From: Arthrobacter sp. ov118
Lineage (GTDB): Bacteria > Actinomycetota > Actinomycetes > Actinomycetales > Micrococcaceae
Assembly (NCBI RefSeq): GCF_900116495.1
Contig: NZ_FPAY01000001.1
Coordinates: 868,001-932,000, forward strand
Reading direction: 5' to 3'
Length of the DNA stretch: 64,000 nucleotides
The position numbers and the translations under genes were made by a program. The notes beneath the pieces are model-generated. The model did not search any database, was not told where the DNA came from, and was given only the letters and a program-made list of their open reading frames with translations. This document shows, in pieces, positions 33,876-42,283 of the stretch. Position 1 is the first letter of the stretch. Each line of letters begins with the position of its first letter.

Positions 33876-34979
33876 TCAGCCGCGGACGGGCTGGGCGAGA
33901 TGGCTGTTAAGGACGCGGCGGGCCTCTGTTGCGTCAGTGATCATGGCCGAACCGGCATTGGCCGCGGCAGAACGCTGGACGGCCTGCTCGCCGCGGATGA
34001 TGTCGAACGGGTCCTGCCAGTTGTTCCAGTGCCAGCCTTCGTATTCGCTGGAGATAGCGCCGGAGTAGCCGTTCTCAACCAGTTGCCGGACAAGGCTCCG
34101 GACCGGCACCGAGGGCTCTTCGCCGGTCTCGTCGATGCCGAAGAACTTGCCGTGCACGTGGCGGACCCAGGGCATGATCTCCAGCCAGGTTTCCAGCGGT
34201 GCAGGACCGAAGAGCCCCGTTCCGTTGATGGCGAAGTCAATGCCAAGATCGGGCCGGCCGTTGCGGGCCGCCAGGCCGATGAAGGCACCGAAGCGCTCAC
34301 CGTGGACCTTTTGCGTATTTGGCGGTCCTTCGGCGTAGAAACCGTTCCACAGGTCAACCACCTGTCCGAGCAGTTCCTCCGAAGCTCCACGCCGGCGGTA
34401 GGCCTCCAGCAGGGAGGGCGCAAAGCCGGTAACGGTGGCACCCCAGTCGGCGGTGAAGCCGAGCAAGGGGGAATTGAGTTTCTCGTAGCGGTCGCGCAGG
34501 GCCAGGACACGTTCGTGGGCGCCGTGCTGGTCAGCATGGACTTCGAGGGCCAGGGTGACGCCATACTTCTCGGCCACGGGCAGCAGGCTTTCCATGGCGT
34601 CGGGAGTCAGCGAGATCTGCACGCGGGCGATCGGGAAGCCGAGCCTGGCGGCTACTTCGATCTGCTTGCGCATGTATTCGACCAGCTCGTCGTGGTTCAT
34701 GAGCCGGTCGCGGCGGATGCCGGTATCAACGTTGACTGCGAGGGAGGTGGGGACCAGGTCAACCTCGGCGACAAGATCACGGAACTGGCCAACGAAGTTG
34801 TCATCGATCCGGTCCGGGAAGCCGCGCAGGCTGGAGAATCCGATGACTTCCAGCCCCGGGCCAAAGCCTTCGTCCGCCACCTTGCGGATGAGGCCATCGA
34901 GGTCATACTGCCGGCCGTGGAAGGCCCGGGTGAAGCTGTAAAGGGTGACGCCCTGGATCGGCGTGCCGAGGCTGGTCAT
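33876..34979 (-). CDS. CarC-like C-glycoside deglycosidase alpha subunit, copy 3
   Basis: A 367-residue TIM-barrel protein translationally coupled to the CarB-like gene upstream (ATGA overlap). Ligand candidates: Glu146 (ALEVHAD, with His148), Asp178 (FTADWGA), His274 or His276 (HVHGKFFGID) and Glu312 (SSEYEGWHW). The start GVTLYSFTRAFHGRQYDLDGLIRKVADEGFGPGLEV is the usual CarC-type first strand. It carries a longer C-terminal tail than copy 2 (about 40 residues after the last barrel helix). With its CarB partner it forms a complete B-C pair directly behind the GMC oxidase, the CarA-B-C arrangement. Confidence 0.78.
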   Translation of the reverse strand: MTSLGTPIQGVTLYSFTRAFHGRQYDLDGLIRKVADEGFGPGLEVIGFSSLRGFPDRIDDNFVGQFRDLVAEVDLVPTSLAVNVDTGIRRDRLMNHDELVEYMRKQIEVAARLGFPIARVQISLTPDAMESLLPVAEKYGVTLALEVHADQHGAHERVLALRDRYEKLNSPLLGFTADWGATVTGFAPSLLEAYRRRGASEELLGQVVDLWNGFYAEGPPNTQKVHGERFGAFIGLAARNGRPDLGIDFAINGTGLFGPAPLETWLEIMPWVRHVHGKFFGIDETGEEPSVPVRSLVRQLVENGYSGAISSEYEGWHWNNWQDPFDIIRGEQAVQRSAAANAGSAMITDATEARRVLNSHLAQPVRG

Positions 34980-35371
34980 CGCTGTGCCACCTTCATGGTC
35001 TTGGTGTCGTGTTCTTCAATGTGCAGCACGCCGTGGTCGGTGATGATGTACGGGATGTAGAGCTTGAGGTCTACCCGGACCGCGTGCTCTGCCTGCTGGT
35101 CCGCGAGGGGAAGGTCTCCGGACAGGACGGCGGAGTCCAGGGGGAACCACCATTCGCCGGTCTCGTCCACGAGTTCGTCAAAGCTGAACGTACGGTTGTT
35201 CATGGTCCAGCGCAGTGAGTCCTGGGGGGCGCTGACACCGTCCACAGTCAATGCAGCTCCAGCGATGCAGGAACCCGGAAGGGCCCGGTACCAGGGGATG
35301 CGGACTTCGACGGCGGTACGGCCGTCCTGGGTGCTAAGTGTTCCCTGCTCGATTATGCGGTCGGCGATCAT
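34976..35371 (-). CDS. CarB-like C-glycoside deglycosidase beta subunit, copy 3
   Basis: A 131-residue beta-rich protein. It shares TAVEVRIPWYRALPGSCIAGAALTVDGVSAPQDSLRW, then FSFDELVDETGEWWFPLDSAVL and VDLKLYIPYIITDHGVLHI with the other copies. The ATG at 35371 follows an AAGGAGGT ribosome site. Its stop overlaps the start of the CarC-like gene, so the two chains are made in near-equal amounts. The 70-base gap upstream separates it from the GMC oxidase. Confidence 0.75.
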   Translation of the reverse strand: MIADRIIEQGTLSTQDGRTAVEVRIPWYRALPGSCIAGAALTVDGVSAPQDSLRWTMNNRTFSFDELVDETGEWWFPLDSAVLSGDLPLADQQAEHAVRVDLKLYIPYIITDHGVLHIEEHDTKTMKVAQR

Positions 35372-35441
35372 CGAGACCTCCTTGTCTGCGGCATGCCTTG
35401 CCGGTGATTGAACGAAATAGCGGCATCACGCCACTTCTTCA

Positions 35442-37001
35442 TTATTTAGCCAGTCTATTGTCTGATTTAGACGTAAGTAAAGCGCTGGTGAGTTCTTCTG
35501 TGATTTTCCGGGCCCCGCGCACGGCGAGGGCAACGGCCGTCAGCGTCGGGTTGCATGCCGTGGCGGTGGGAATGACGCCGTTGCCGGCCACGAAGAGGCC
35601 GGGGACCTGCCACACCTGGCTGTCGGGCGAACACACGCTCTCGCCGTCGTCCGCTGCACCCATCCTGGTTGTGCCCTGGTAGTGAAGCGATGCACCGGGC
35701 GGCATAACGAACGGACGCTCGTCGAGTGGTTCGCCTACAGCCTTGCCCAGGCGGACGATTTCCTGCTTGGCGCGGTCCAGTACCTCATGGTCCCGCCCTG
35801 TGAGGCGGTAGTGGATGCGCATGGCGGGCATCCCGTAGGAGTCGCGGGTGCCGTCGTCGAATGCCACCCGGTCCTCTCGCTGCAGGTCCTTGGCGCAGAA
35901 CAGGCCAAGTCCCACGATGGAGCCCGGGACAACGGGGTCATCATTGGCCAGGGGAACCGGGGACGCATCCAGCTGCATGATCTGGCCGTGGAAGGGCGCC
36001 TCGTCCGTGTAGGGAACCCAGGCAACTCCGCTCTGCTCGCTGAGAGCGCCGTGTGCGGCTGCCCGGCCCTGCGGAGCTGTGACATCGCGCAGCCTGCTCG
36101 CGAACACCACCTGTGCCTGGTCGTTGAGGTAGCGGCCCAAGGCGTCGGGCCGGATCCCGGAAGCCCACAGCAGCTGCGGCGTGCGCAGGGCATCCGCGCC
36201 CACCACAACGTAACGGGCGCTCACCTGGTGGGTTTCGCCGCTGCGGCGGTCCTGGACTTCGATGCCGGCAGCAATGCCGTCCTCCACCAGCACGCGCGTC
36301 ACCAGCGACTCATCATAAAGTTCGAACTGCGGGTTTTCCCGGGTCACCTCCCCCATAACGACGTCGGAACCTGACCAGACCAGGCCGCCGTCCTCCCGCC
36401 GGTGCACAGCAAGGGGCATGGGCTGGACGCGGTAGGCCTGCTTTGGGCCTTTGTCCACCACCGCCGCGAGGCGCTCCCGGACGAGGTCAGAGAAGGGGGC
36501 GCCGTCGAAGGCGCGGGTGGTCACCCCCAGCAGTCGCTCGGCGTCGTCAAGAAGCTCTTCAATGTCCGGCAGGAACGCAATACGCTCCTGGCCGCCCGGG
36601 CGCGGACAGGCAGCGGTCCAGTGGGCGGCCATGCCGCCGACGTTGCTGGACATGGCCGCAACGGGCATCCCGTCCTCGCCGGGGAAAGCGTAGCCGTCCT
36701 GCAGCAGGTAGGTTCCGGGCCTGGCCCTGCGCTCCCCGCTTTTGACGGCGCCGGGTGAGCTCACCGTTTCGGCACCTGCGCCGGGACCTTCCGATGCCCG
36801 CTGCGCGAGGCTGCGGCGTTCGGGATCCGCAATGTTTTTGACGTGCGCCCCGGGTGGATTGCTGACCGTGGGGCCTACCTCGAACATGGCGATGGTGGCG
36901 CCAGGGGCTTCCTCACTGAGGATCCGCGCGTACGCCGATGCCGTGGGGCCGCTGCCGACGATGGCGACGTCGACGCGGGCCGGGTACAGGTTGCTGCTCA
37001 C
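35442..37001 (-). CDS. GMC flavo-oxidase, pyranose-oxidase/C-glycoside 3-oxidase (CarA)-like, in the CarB/CarC operon
   Basis: A 519-residue FAD oxidoreductase related to the one at 22055-23623. The FAD-binding VAIVGSGPTASAYAR is at about 12-26; GGMAAHWTAACP places His127 at the site of covalent flavin attachment in pyranose oxidase; the catalytic pair is His440 (GASLHYQGTTRMG) and Asn484 (ATACNPT). It overlaps the upstream isomerase gene by ATGA and lies just ahead of a CarB-CarC pair. Predicted role: oxidise C3 of the sugar in a C-glycoside (or O-glycoside) so that CarBC can cleave the bond. An NAD-independent oxygen-using reaction is inferred from the family. Confidence 0.8.
   Translation of the reverse strand: MSSNLYPARVDVAIVGSGPTASAYARILSEEAPGATIAMFEVGPTVSNPPGAHVKNIADPERRSLAQRASEGPGAGAETVSSPGAVKSGERRARPGTYLLQDGYAFPGEDGMPVAAMSSNVGGMAAHWTAACPRPGGQERIAFLPDIEELLDDAERLLGVTTRAFDGAPFSDLVRERLAAVVDKGPKQAYRVQPMPLAVHRREDGGLVWSGSDVVMGEVTRENPQFELYDESLVTRVLVEDGIAAGIEVQDRRSGETHQVSARYVVVGADALRTPQLLWASGIRPDALGRYLNDQAQVVFASRLRDVTAPQGRAAAHGALSEQSGVAWVPYTDEAPFHGQIMQLDASPVPLANDDPVVPGSIVGLGLFCAKDLQREDRVAFDDGTRDSYGMPAMRIHYRLTGRDHEVLDRAKQEIVRLGKAVGEPLDERPFVMPPGASLHYQGTTRMGAADDGESVCSPDSQVWQVPGLFVAGNGVIPTATACNPTLTAVALAVRGARKITEELTSALLTSKSDNRLAK
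35453..35472. promoter_or_regulatory. Inverted repeat GTCTA-N10-TAGAC at the GMC gene end
   Basis: The dyad lies over the last codons of the GMC oxidase, about 80-100 bases upstream of the CarB start, and is followed at 35471 by ACGTAAGT, one mismatch from the recurring ACATAAGT. It could be an internal promoter/operator for the downstream CarB-CarC genes. Confidence 0.3.
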
Positions 37002-37774
37002 CGTCCCGCCACCAGTTCCTGGATGCGCCGGACGGATTTTGCCGAGTCGATGGTCGGGTAGTACTCGAGCCCGATGGGGCCGGCGTAGCCGCTGTTCTGC
37101 AGGTCGGTGAGCCGGGCGTGCCAGTCGATGGAACCGGAACCGGGCTCCCCGCGCCCCGGGGCATCGGCGATCTGCATGTACTTAATGAGGTCGCCGGCAT
37201 TGGTGAGCTCGGCCGCCACATCCTCGCCCTCAACGGTGGAGTGGTAGAGGTCGTAGAGGACACCGAAGTTGGGCGAGTTGACGCCCTTGGCGATGTAGAC
37301 GGCTTCCGAGGTCCGGTCCAGCAGGGCACCGGGGTGGTCAACCCTGACGTTGACCGGTTCGAGGACCAGGGTGATGCCGGAACCCTCGATGTGCGCTGTG
37401 CCCTTGGTAAAGATCTCGATCAGCTCGTCCAGCTGGTCCTGCCGCTTGCGGCCGCCGAAGCCCGTGCCGCTGCCCACCACCATCCGGGGGCAGCCGAGCT
37501 GCTGGGCCACTTCGACGCCCGCATCCAGTCCGGTGTAGAAAGCATCGTGGTTGCGGGGCGGGATCATGAACTGCATGCGCGGTTCCGCCAATTGGGCGGT
37601 GAGCTGGACGCCGGTTTCCTCGAGGGCTTCCTTGAGCGCCGGGATGTCCTTGCCGGTGGGACCCCACATTTCGACGGCGTCGAAGCCGGCGGCGGCAGCG
37701 GCACGGACGCGGTCGGCGGCGCTGGCGCCTGCTTCTGAGAACAAGAGGTCGATGTTGGGCGCAAGCTGGTACAT
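36998..37774 (-). CDS. Hydroxypyruvate-isomerase-like sugar isomerase/epimerase
   Basis: A 258-residue TIM-barrel protein of the Hyi/xylose-isomerase-like family. The ATG at 37774 follows CAGGAGACAC; an upstream in-frame opening is not used. Features: MYQLAPNIDLLFSEA start, MVVGSGTGFGGRKRQDQ, LEPVNVRVDHPGALLD (Glu ligand), VLYDLYHSTVEGEDV (Asp/His) and GLEYYPTIDS (Glu). It probably isomerises a ketose or keto-acid from the imported sugar. It sits between the ABC permeases and the GMC oxidase, overlapping the latter by 4 bases. Confidence 0.82.
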   Translation of the reverse strand: MYQLAPNIDLLFSEAGASAADRVRAAAAAGFDAVEMWGPTGKDIPALKEALEETGVQLTAQLAEPRMQFMIPPRNHDAFYTGLDAGVEVAQQLGCPRMVVGSGTGFGGRKRQDQLDELIEIFTKGTAHIEGSGITLVLEPVNVRVDHPGALLDRTSEAVYIAKGVNSPNFGVLYDLYHSTVEGEDVAAELTNAGDLIKYMQIADAPGRGEPGSGSIDWHARLTDLQNSGYAGPIGLEYYPTIDSAKSVRRIQELVAGR

Positions 37775-37904
37775 GCGTGTCTCCTGGGTAGTTGAGAGTG
37801 TTGAGTTAAAACTTGGGGTGGCGGCAGGCAGGTCCGCCGGTTCTTGGATGTGCGGGACCGGCACGCGGCGTTCAAAACGCCGCGCGCTGGTCAACCGGTG
37901 CGGG

Positions 37905-38741
37905 TCAGCCCTTCAGGCCGCCGGAGAATCCCTGGATGAAGCGCTTCTGCGCGAACAGGAACAGGGCAAGGATGGGGATCATGGACACGATGACAATGGC
38001 GAAGATCGAGTTCCACTGCGAGACCAGGGAGCCGATGTAGTAGTACATGGCCACGGGCAGCGTCTGGTTGGCGGAGCCGCCCAGGAAGATCAGCGACGTG
38101 AAGAAGTCGTTCCACACGATGAGCCCGGCGAAGATGGTGACCGTTCCCGTGGCTGGGGCCATCATGGGGAACACCACCTTGGAGAAAATCTGGGATTTGC
38201 TGGCGCCGTCGATGGTGGCCGCTTCTTCGTAGTCCGTGCCGAGGCCGCGGAAGAAGTTTGCGTAGAGGAAGATCGACAACGGCAGGAGCATGCCCGTGTA
38301 GAGGATGATCAGGCCCCACGCCGATCCGGTGAGCCCCATGGAGCGTGCACCCATGTAGAGGGGCACAGCCCCGAGCTGGCCGGGGAGGATGATGGCGATC
38401 AGGAAGAGGTAGTACGCGCCCTTGCTCCAGCGGCGGGTGCTGCGGGTGATGACGTATCCGGTGATGGAACCGAGTGCGATGAGCCCCACGATGCTGCCCG
38501 CGGTGATGATGGCGCTGTTGACCAGGCCCATCACCACGTTGGAGTTGCCGGTGGCCGTGAGGACGTCGACAAAGTTGCTGAAGTCGGGGCTTGTTGGCGG
38601 AGCCAGGGCCGAGGTGGTGAACAACTCGGTGTCCGGCTTCAGGGCAGTTGTCACCAGGAAGTAGAACGGCGTGAGGAACAGCAGGGCGAGCGCCCACAGG
38701 CCGACTTCGCGGAGCAGGGTGAGTTTGGTGTAGCGGAACAT
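37905..38741 (-). CDS. Carbohydrate ABC transporter permease (MalG type)
   Basis: A 278-residue inner-membrane permease with about six hydrophobic spans. The EAA loop for contact with the ATPase is readable as YEEAATIDGASKSQIFSKVVFPMMAP. It starts 3 bases after the other permease. Together with the binding protein it forms the import system at the head of the catabolic operon. The C-terminal FIQGFSGGLKG is typical for this class. Confidence 0.92.
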   Translation of the reverse strand: MFRYTKLTLLREVGLWALALLFLTPFYFLVTTALKPDTELFTTSALAPPTSPDFSNFVDVLTATGNSNVVMGLVNSAIITAGSIVGLIALGSITGYVITRSTRRWSKGAYYLFLIAIILPGQLGAVPLYMGARSMGLTGSAWGLIILYTGMLLPLSIFLYANFFRGLGTDYEEAATIDGASKSQIFSKVVFPMMAPATGTVTIFAGLIVWNDFFTSLIFLGGSANQTLPVAMYYYIGSLVSQWNSIFAIVIVSMIPILALFLFAQKRFIQGFSGGLKG

Positions 38742-38744
38742 GGC

Positions 38745-39704
38745 TTAGTCCTCAGGGTTCGAACGCGTCAGCCGCTGCTGGAGAACGGCGAAGATCAGGA
38801 TGATGGCGGCGAGCACCAGGGCCAGGGCGGCACCGCCCCCGAAGTTCCCGAGCGCAAAGGCCTGCTTGTAAACCTGTGTGGCCAGCGTTTCCGTCGCTCC
38901 GGCCGGCCCGCCGCCGGTGAGGGCCATGATGGGATCGAAGACGCGCAGCCCCTGGACGATTCCCAGCGTGGTGGCGATGGCGACGGCGGGGCGGATGGCG
39001 GGCAGGGTAACGTTGCGGAACCGCTGCCACAGGTTGGCGCCGTCAATGGCGGCCGCCTCTTCCACTTCCACGGGGACGCCGGCCAGGCCGGCCATAAAAA
39101 TCACCATGGCGAAGCCGGTGGAAGACCAGACCAGCACCACCAGGACGGTCCAGATGGCCCACTGCGGGTCTGCCAGCCACGGCTTGGCTTGGTCGCCGGC
39201 GCCTATTGCCGCAAGGAAGGCATTGAGCGGACCGTCGAAGTCGAAGATGTATTTCCAGATGTAGGCCGTGGCTAGCGGGCTGAGCACCACCGGCATGAAG
39301 AAGAGGGTCCGGAGGATGTAGCGCGTCTTGAGGACGCGGTTCAGGCCCAGCGCAATGACTAACCCGGCGATGTTGCCCAGGAGAACCGAGCCAAAGGCCA
39401 GAAAGAGGGTGTTGGAGAGGGCTCCGAGTTTCGTGGGGTCCTTGAAGATGGCCTCAAAGTTTGCCAAGCCCGTGATTTTGAAGGAGCCGATGCCCGTCCA
39501 GTTGGTAAAGGCGAAGAATCCGCCGATACCGGTTGCCACGTAGTGGATGGCAAACACCAGGGCGATCCCGGGCAGTGCCCACCACCAGTGCCCGAACTGC
39601 ATGGGCCCCCGCCGGGGACGGGTGTTCTCACCCGCCCCCGGCGTTCGCTTGCCTCGCCGGGGTGCTTCAGCTGCTTCGCTTTTCGGTTGCATCGTCGCAG
39701 TCAT
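38745..39704 (-). CDS. Carbohydrate ABC transporter permease (MalF type)
   Basis: A 319-residue permease with a long basic N-terminus and about six membrane spans. The EAA loop reads VEEAAAIDGANLWQRFRNVTLPAIRP, and the following segment GIVQGLRVFDPIMALTGGGPAGATETL is characteristic of the sugar-importer family. It pairs with the MalG-type gene. No ATPase gene is next to it, so a shared ATPase such as MsiK elsewhere in the genome is presumably used. Confidence 0.92.
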   Translation of the reverse strand: MTATMQPKSEAAEAPRRGKRTPGAGENTRPRRGPMQFGHWWWALPGIALVFAIHYVATGIGGFFAFTNWTGIGSFKITGLANFEAIFKDPTKLGALSNTLFLAFGSVLLGNIAGLVIALGLNRVLKTRYILRTLFFMPVVLSPLATAYIWKYIFDFDGPLNAFLAAIGAGDQAKPWLADPQWAIWTVLVVLVWSSTGFAMVIFMAGLAGVPVEVEEAAAIDGANLWQRFRNVTLPAIRPAVAIATTLGIVQGLRVFDPIMALTGGGPAGATETLATQVYKQAFALGNFGGGAALALVLAAIILIFAVLQQRLTRSNPED

Positions 39705-39757
39705 TGGTAATCCTTGCTTGTCCCTTTGAGTCGTCGGAGCTTGGAGATGTGAAACTG

Positions 39758-41047
39758 TTACTGTCCCCAGGCTGCGTCCATGGCCTGCAGTACCTGGTCA
39801 GGGCTCTTCTGGCCGGTGATGATGCCCTGGACACCCGTGGCCAGCGCGTCGTAGACGGCGGAATTCGGCCACTGGATGTTGGGCAGCGGGCCGTACTTGC
39901 CGTCCTTGATCAGGGCGCCGACGTTCTTATAGGCGCCGCCGTCGAAATCGTACGTGTCGAGTCCGCTGACCGGCAGGGCGCCGTCGATTTCCGCGAAGGC
40001 CTTGGTCTGCTCAGGCTGGGCGGCCCAGTCGAGGAAGGCCTTGGCAGCGTCCTTGTTCTTGGAGGCCGCGTTGATGGAGAAGGCATAGTTTGCGCTGGCG
40101 AAGAGGTAGCTCTTGCCTGAGCCCTGTTCCGCCGGGAGCGGCCGTACGGCGAATTGGGAGCCCCCAGCGGCGGACTGCAGTTGCTTCCAGCTTGGGGCCG
40201 GGATGAAGCCGCTCACGGACGTTCCGCTGGCAAGCCCCTTGGTGATGGCGTCGAAACCGCCGCCGGCAGCACCTTTCTGGAAGCAGCCCGCGTCCTTCAA
40301 GGTATTGACTGCTTCGAGGGCTGACTTCCAACCGTCCGAGCCGGCGAAGGTGGTCTCCTTGGCGGCGCGCTTATCGTTCCATTTCGGGTCTTCCGCGTAG
40401 ACGCGTGAGGCTGCCAGGGACATCGCCATCAGCCCTGTGTTGGGAGGGGCTGCTCCGGCGAGAGCGAAGAGGGATTTACCGGAGGACTCCAGAGCCTTGC
40501 ACTGCTGCTGGAGGGAGGAGAAGTCGGCAGGGAAGCCACCGGCTGCAGCTGCAGCGGTCTCATTACTCACCAAGGCAGAGATCGTGATTTCCGTGGCCTG
40601 GCCGTACACTTTGCCGTCGGATCCAAAGGTGCTGGTGCTTCCTTCTGGAACCAGCTTCTTGGCGGCATCGTCCAGCGGCTCGAGGAAGCCGGCCTGGGCG
40701 AGCGGCAGGATGCTGCGGCCGGTGCCGGAACCGGGTGAGGTAACCACGACGTCTGAGGCGTTACCGGCCTGGAGCTGTGTGCGCAGGGTTTGGTCGTAGG
40801 AGTCGTTCGGCTGAGGATTGAAGGTGATTTTCACGTTCGGGTGTGACTTCATGTAATTTTCTGCCAACACCTGGAAGGGGCTCTCCATGGTGTTGGATGT
40901 CGCGAAGGACAACGAAAATTCCTGGGAACCACCCGAAGAGGAGCTGCTGCCGGTGGAGGCCGAGCAACCGGTGAGGATGAGTGCTGCGACGGTGGGGACG
41001 GCGAGGGCGCCGACCTTCAGGCCCGAATAGCGACGGTGCTGTGTCAT
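39758..41047 (-). CDS. Extracellular sugar-binding lipoprotein of an ABC importer
   Basis: A 429-residue solute-binding protein. The ATG at 41047 is preceded by AGAAAGG; two earlier in-frame ATGs lack good ribosome sites. The N-terminus is a lipoprotein signal: basic QHRRY, a hydrophobic stretch, then the lipobox LTGC, followed by a Ser/Gly-rich linker. The body is the ABC sugar-binding fold (SFATSNTMESPFQVLAENYMKSHPNVKITF). It is the first gene of a likely 11-gene operon (41047 to 30158) and should determine which glycoside or sugar is taken up. Confidence 0.92.
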   Translation of the reverse strand: MTQHRRYSGLKVGALAVPTVAALILTGCSASTGSSSSSGGSQEFSLSFATSNTMESPFQVLAENYMKSHPNVKITFNPQPNDSYDQTLRTQLQAGNASDVVVTSPGSGTGRSILPLAQAGFLEPLDDAAKKLVPEGSTSTFGSDGKVYGQATEITISALVSNETAAAAAGGFPADFSSLQQQCKALESSGKSLFALAGAAPPNTGLMAMSLAASRVYAEDPKWNDKRAAKETTFAGSDGWKSALEAVNTLKDAGCFQKGAAGGGFDAITKGLASGTSVSGFIPAPSWKQLQSAAGGSQFAVRPLPAEQGSGKSYLFASANYAFSINAASKNKDAAKAFLDWAAQPEQTKAFAEIDGALPVSGLDTYDFDGGAYKNVGALIKDGKYGPLPNIQWPNSAVYDALATGVQGIITGQKSPDQVLQAMDAAWGQ

Positions 41048-41133
41048 GTCCAGCCTTTCTGACTTCATTGTCCAAAATCCGGGTGTCGTGACCCCGGTCA
41101 CTCACAAGTATGCAGGAGATGTGCCGAAAAGAC

Positions 41134-41163
41134 ACATAAGTCTTTGCTATGACGGACATAAGT
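41134..41163. promoter_or_regulatory. Two ACATAAGT boxes 22 bp apart
   Basis: Exact ACATAAGT copies start at 41134 and 41156, two helical turns apart, in the gap between the binding-protein gene and the divergent LysR gene. The surrounding bases are AT-rich against a GC-rich background. Likely sites for a regulator of the long operon. Confidence 0.55.
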
Positions 41164-41275
41164 CCAACGGGGGTCCGCGGAAGGCCTATTCAGGTGTCTG
41201 ATGACTTCGGCTAAGTTATCGATACCGCTGATAAACTCACTTGAACCGGTTCCACTCCCAAAGGATCCCTGCGCC

Positions 41276-42220
41276 GTGACGAAACATGTCCTGCTTTCCC
41301 GGCTCGACCTCAACCTGCTGATCTCGCTGGATGCCCTTATTACCGAGCGAAGCGTTACTAGGGCGGCTGAGCGGCTCCACCTAAGCCAGCCGGCGCTGAG
41401 CGCCTCGCTCGCCCGGCTCCGATCCCACTTTGGGGACCCGATTCTGGCCCGCCGCGGTAATGCTTACGAGCTCACCCCCTTCGCCCTCCGGCTCGCGGAG
41501 CACACCACCACCGCGTTGGAGGCGGCGCGCCGCGTCTTCGAAAGCCAGGCCAGCTGGGAGCCCACCGAATCCGAGCGCGAGTTCTCCATCTACGGCTCGG
41601 ATTACGGCTTCACCACCATTGGCCGGGTTGCTTCCGAGCTTGCAGCCGAGCGCGCCCCGGGGGTCCGGTTCCGGTTTATGCTTCACAATCCGATGGTGGT
41701 GGAGGATGCAGCCAACCGCCTTCGATCGGTGGACGGCATGGTGATTCCCCATGGATTCCTCACCGGGCTCCCCTACCTGGACCTGTGGAGGGACGGGTGG
41801 GTGGCCGTGGTCTCCACGTCCAATGAAGCCGTCGGCGAGCAAATCACCATGGAGAACATCGCTGAACTTCCCTGGGTGATGACGTATCAGACCCGCTCAG
41901 CCTCAACGTCGGCAGAACGGCAGATCCAGCAACTGGGCATTGAGCCACGCGTGGACGTGGTTGTGGAAAGTTTCCAGTCCCTGCCGCACTTTGTGGTGGG
42001 AACCAACCGGATCGCGCTCATCCAGGCGGCGCTGGCGCCGTTCGCCCTGCGCGTGGGCGGGGTTCGGATCCTGCCGCTGCCCTTCGATGCCACGCCGCTG
42101 GTTAATGCGTTGTGGTGGCACCCCGTGCACAACCGCGACTCCGAGCATGAGTGGATGCGGGGCCTCTTCAAAGAGGCTGCTGACATCGTGGCAGCCGCCG
42201 CAACCAAGGAAGCCCCTTAA
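41276..42220 (+). CDS. LysR-family transcriptional regulator divergent from the catabolic operon
   Basis: About 314 residues from the GTG at 41276, which follows AAAGGATCC; the frame also opens at 41201, giving 25 extra residues with no family match. The helix-turn-helix is LDLNLLISLDALITERSVTRAAERLHLSQPALSASLARLRSHFGDPIL. The effector domain follows, with YELTPFALRL in the linker as in aromatic-responsive LysR proteins. It is probably the regulator of the divergent ABC/oxidase/CarBC operon. It resembles the LysR protein at 19617-20585 and may respond to a related aromatic or glycoside. Confidence 0.88.
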   Translation: MTKHVLLSRLDLNLLISLDALITERSVTRAAERLHLSQPALSASLARLRSHFGDPILARRGNAYELTPFALRLAEHTTTALEAARRVFESQASWEPTESEREFSIYGSDYGFTTIGRVASELAAERAPGVRFRFMLHNPMVVEDAANRLRSVDGMVIPHGFLTGLPYLDLWRDGWVAVVSTSNEAVGEQITMENIAELPWVMTYQTRSASTSAERQIQQLGIEPRVDVVVESFQSLPHFVVGTNRIALIQAALAPFALRVGGVRILPLPFDATPLVNALWWHPVHNRDSEHEWMRGLFKEAADIVAAAATKEAP

Positions 42221-42224
42221 ACGC

Positions 42225-42258
42225 CTCGATGCCCGCCCCTTTACGGACGGGCATCGAG
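42225..42258. terminator. Hairpin between convergent LysR and fused CarB-CarC genes
   Basis: Arms CTCGATGCCCG and CGGGCATCGAG enclose a 12-base loop directly after the LysR stop and 26 bases before the end of the fused gene. Probably a bidirectional transcript end. Confidence 0.75.
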
Positions 42259-42283
42259 TTCTATGGGACTTCGGTTTTGCGGG

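Noticed and set aside
37551..39275. Very long plus-strand frame opposite the ABC permeases
   Set aside because: Asp/Glu/His/Gly-rich nonsense-like translation; it is the shadow of two permease genes with clear EAA loops.
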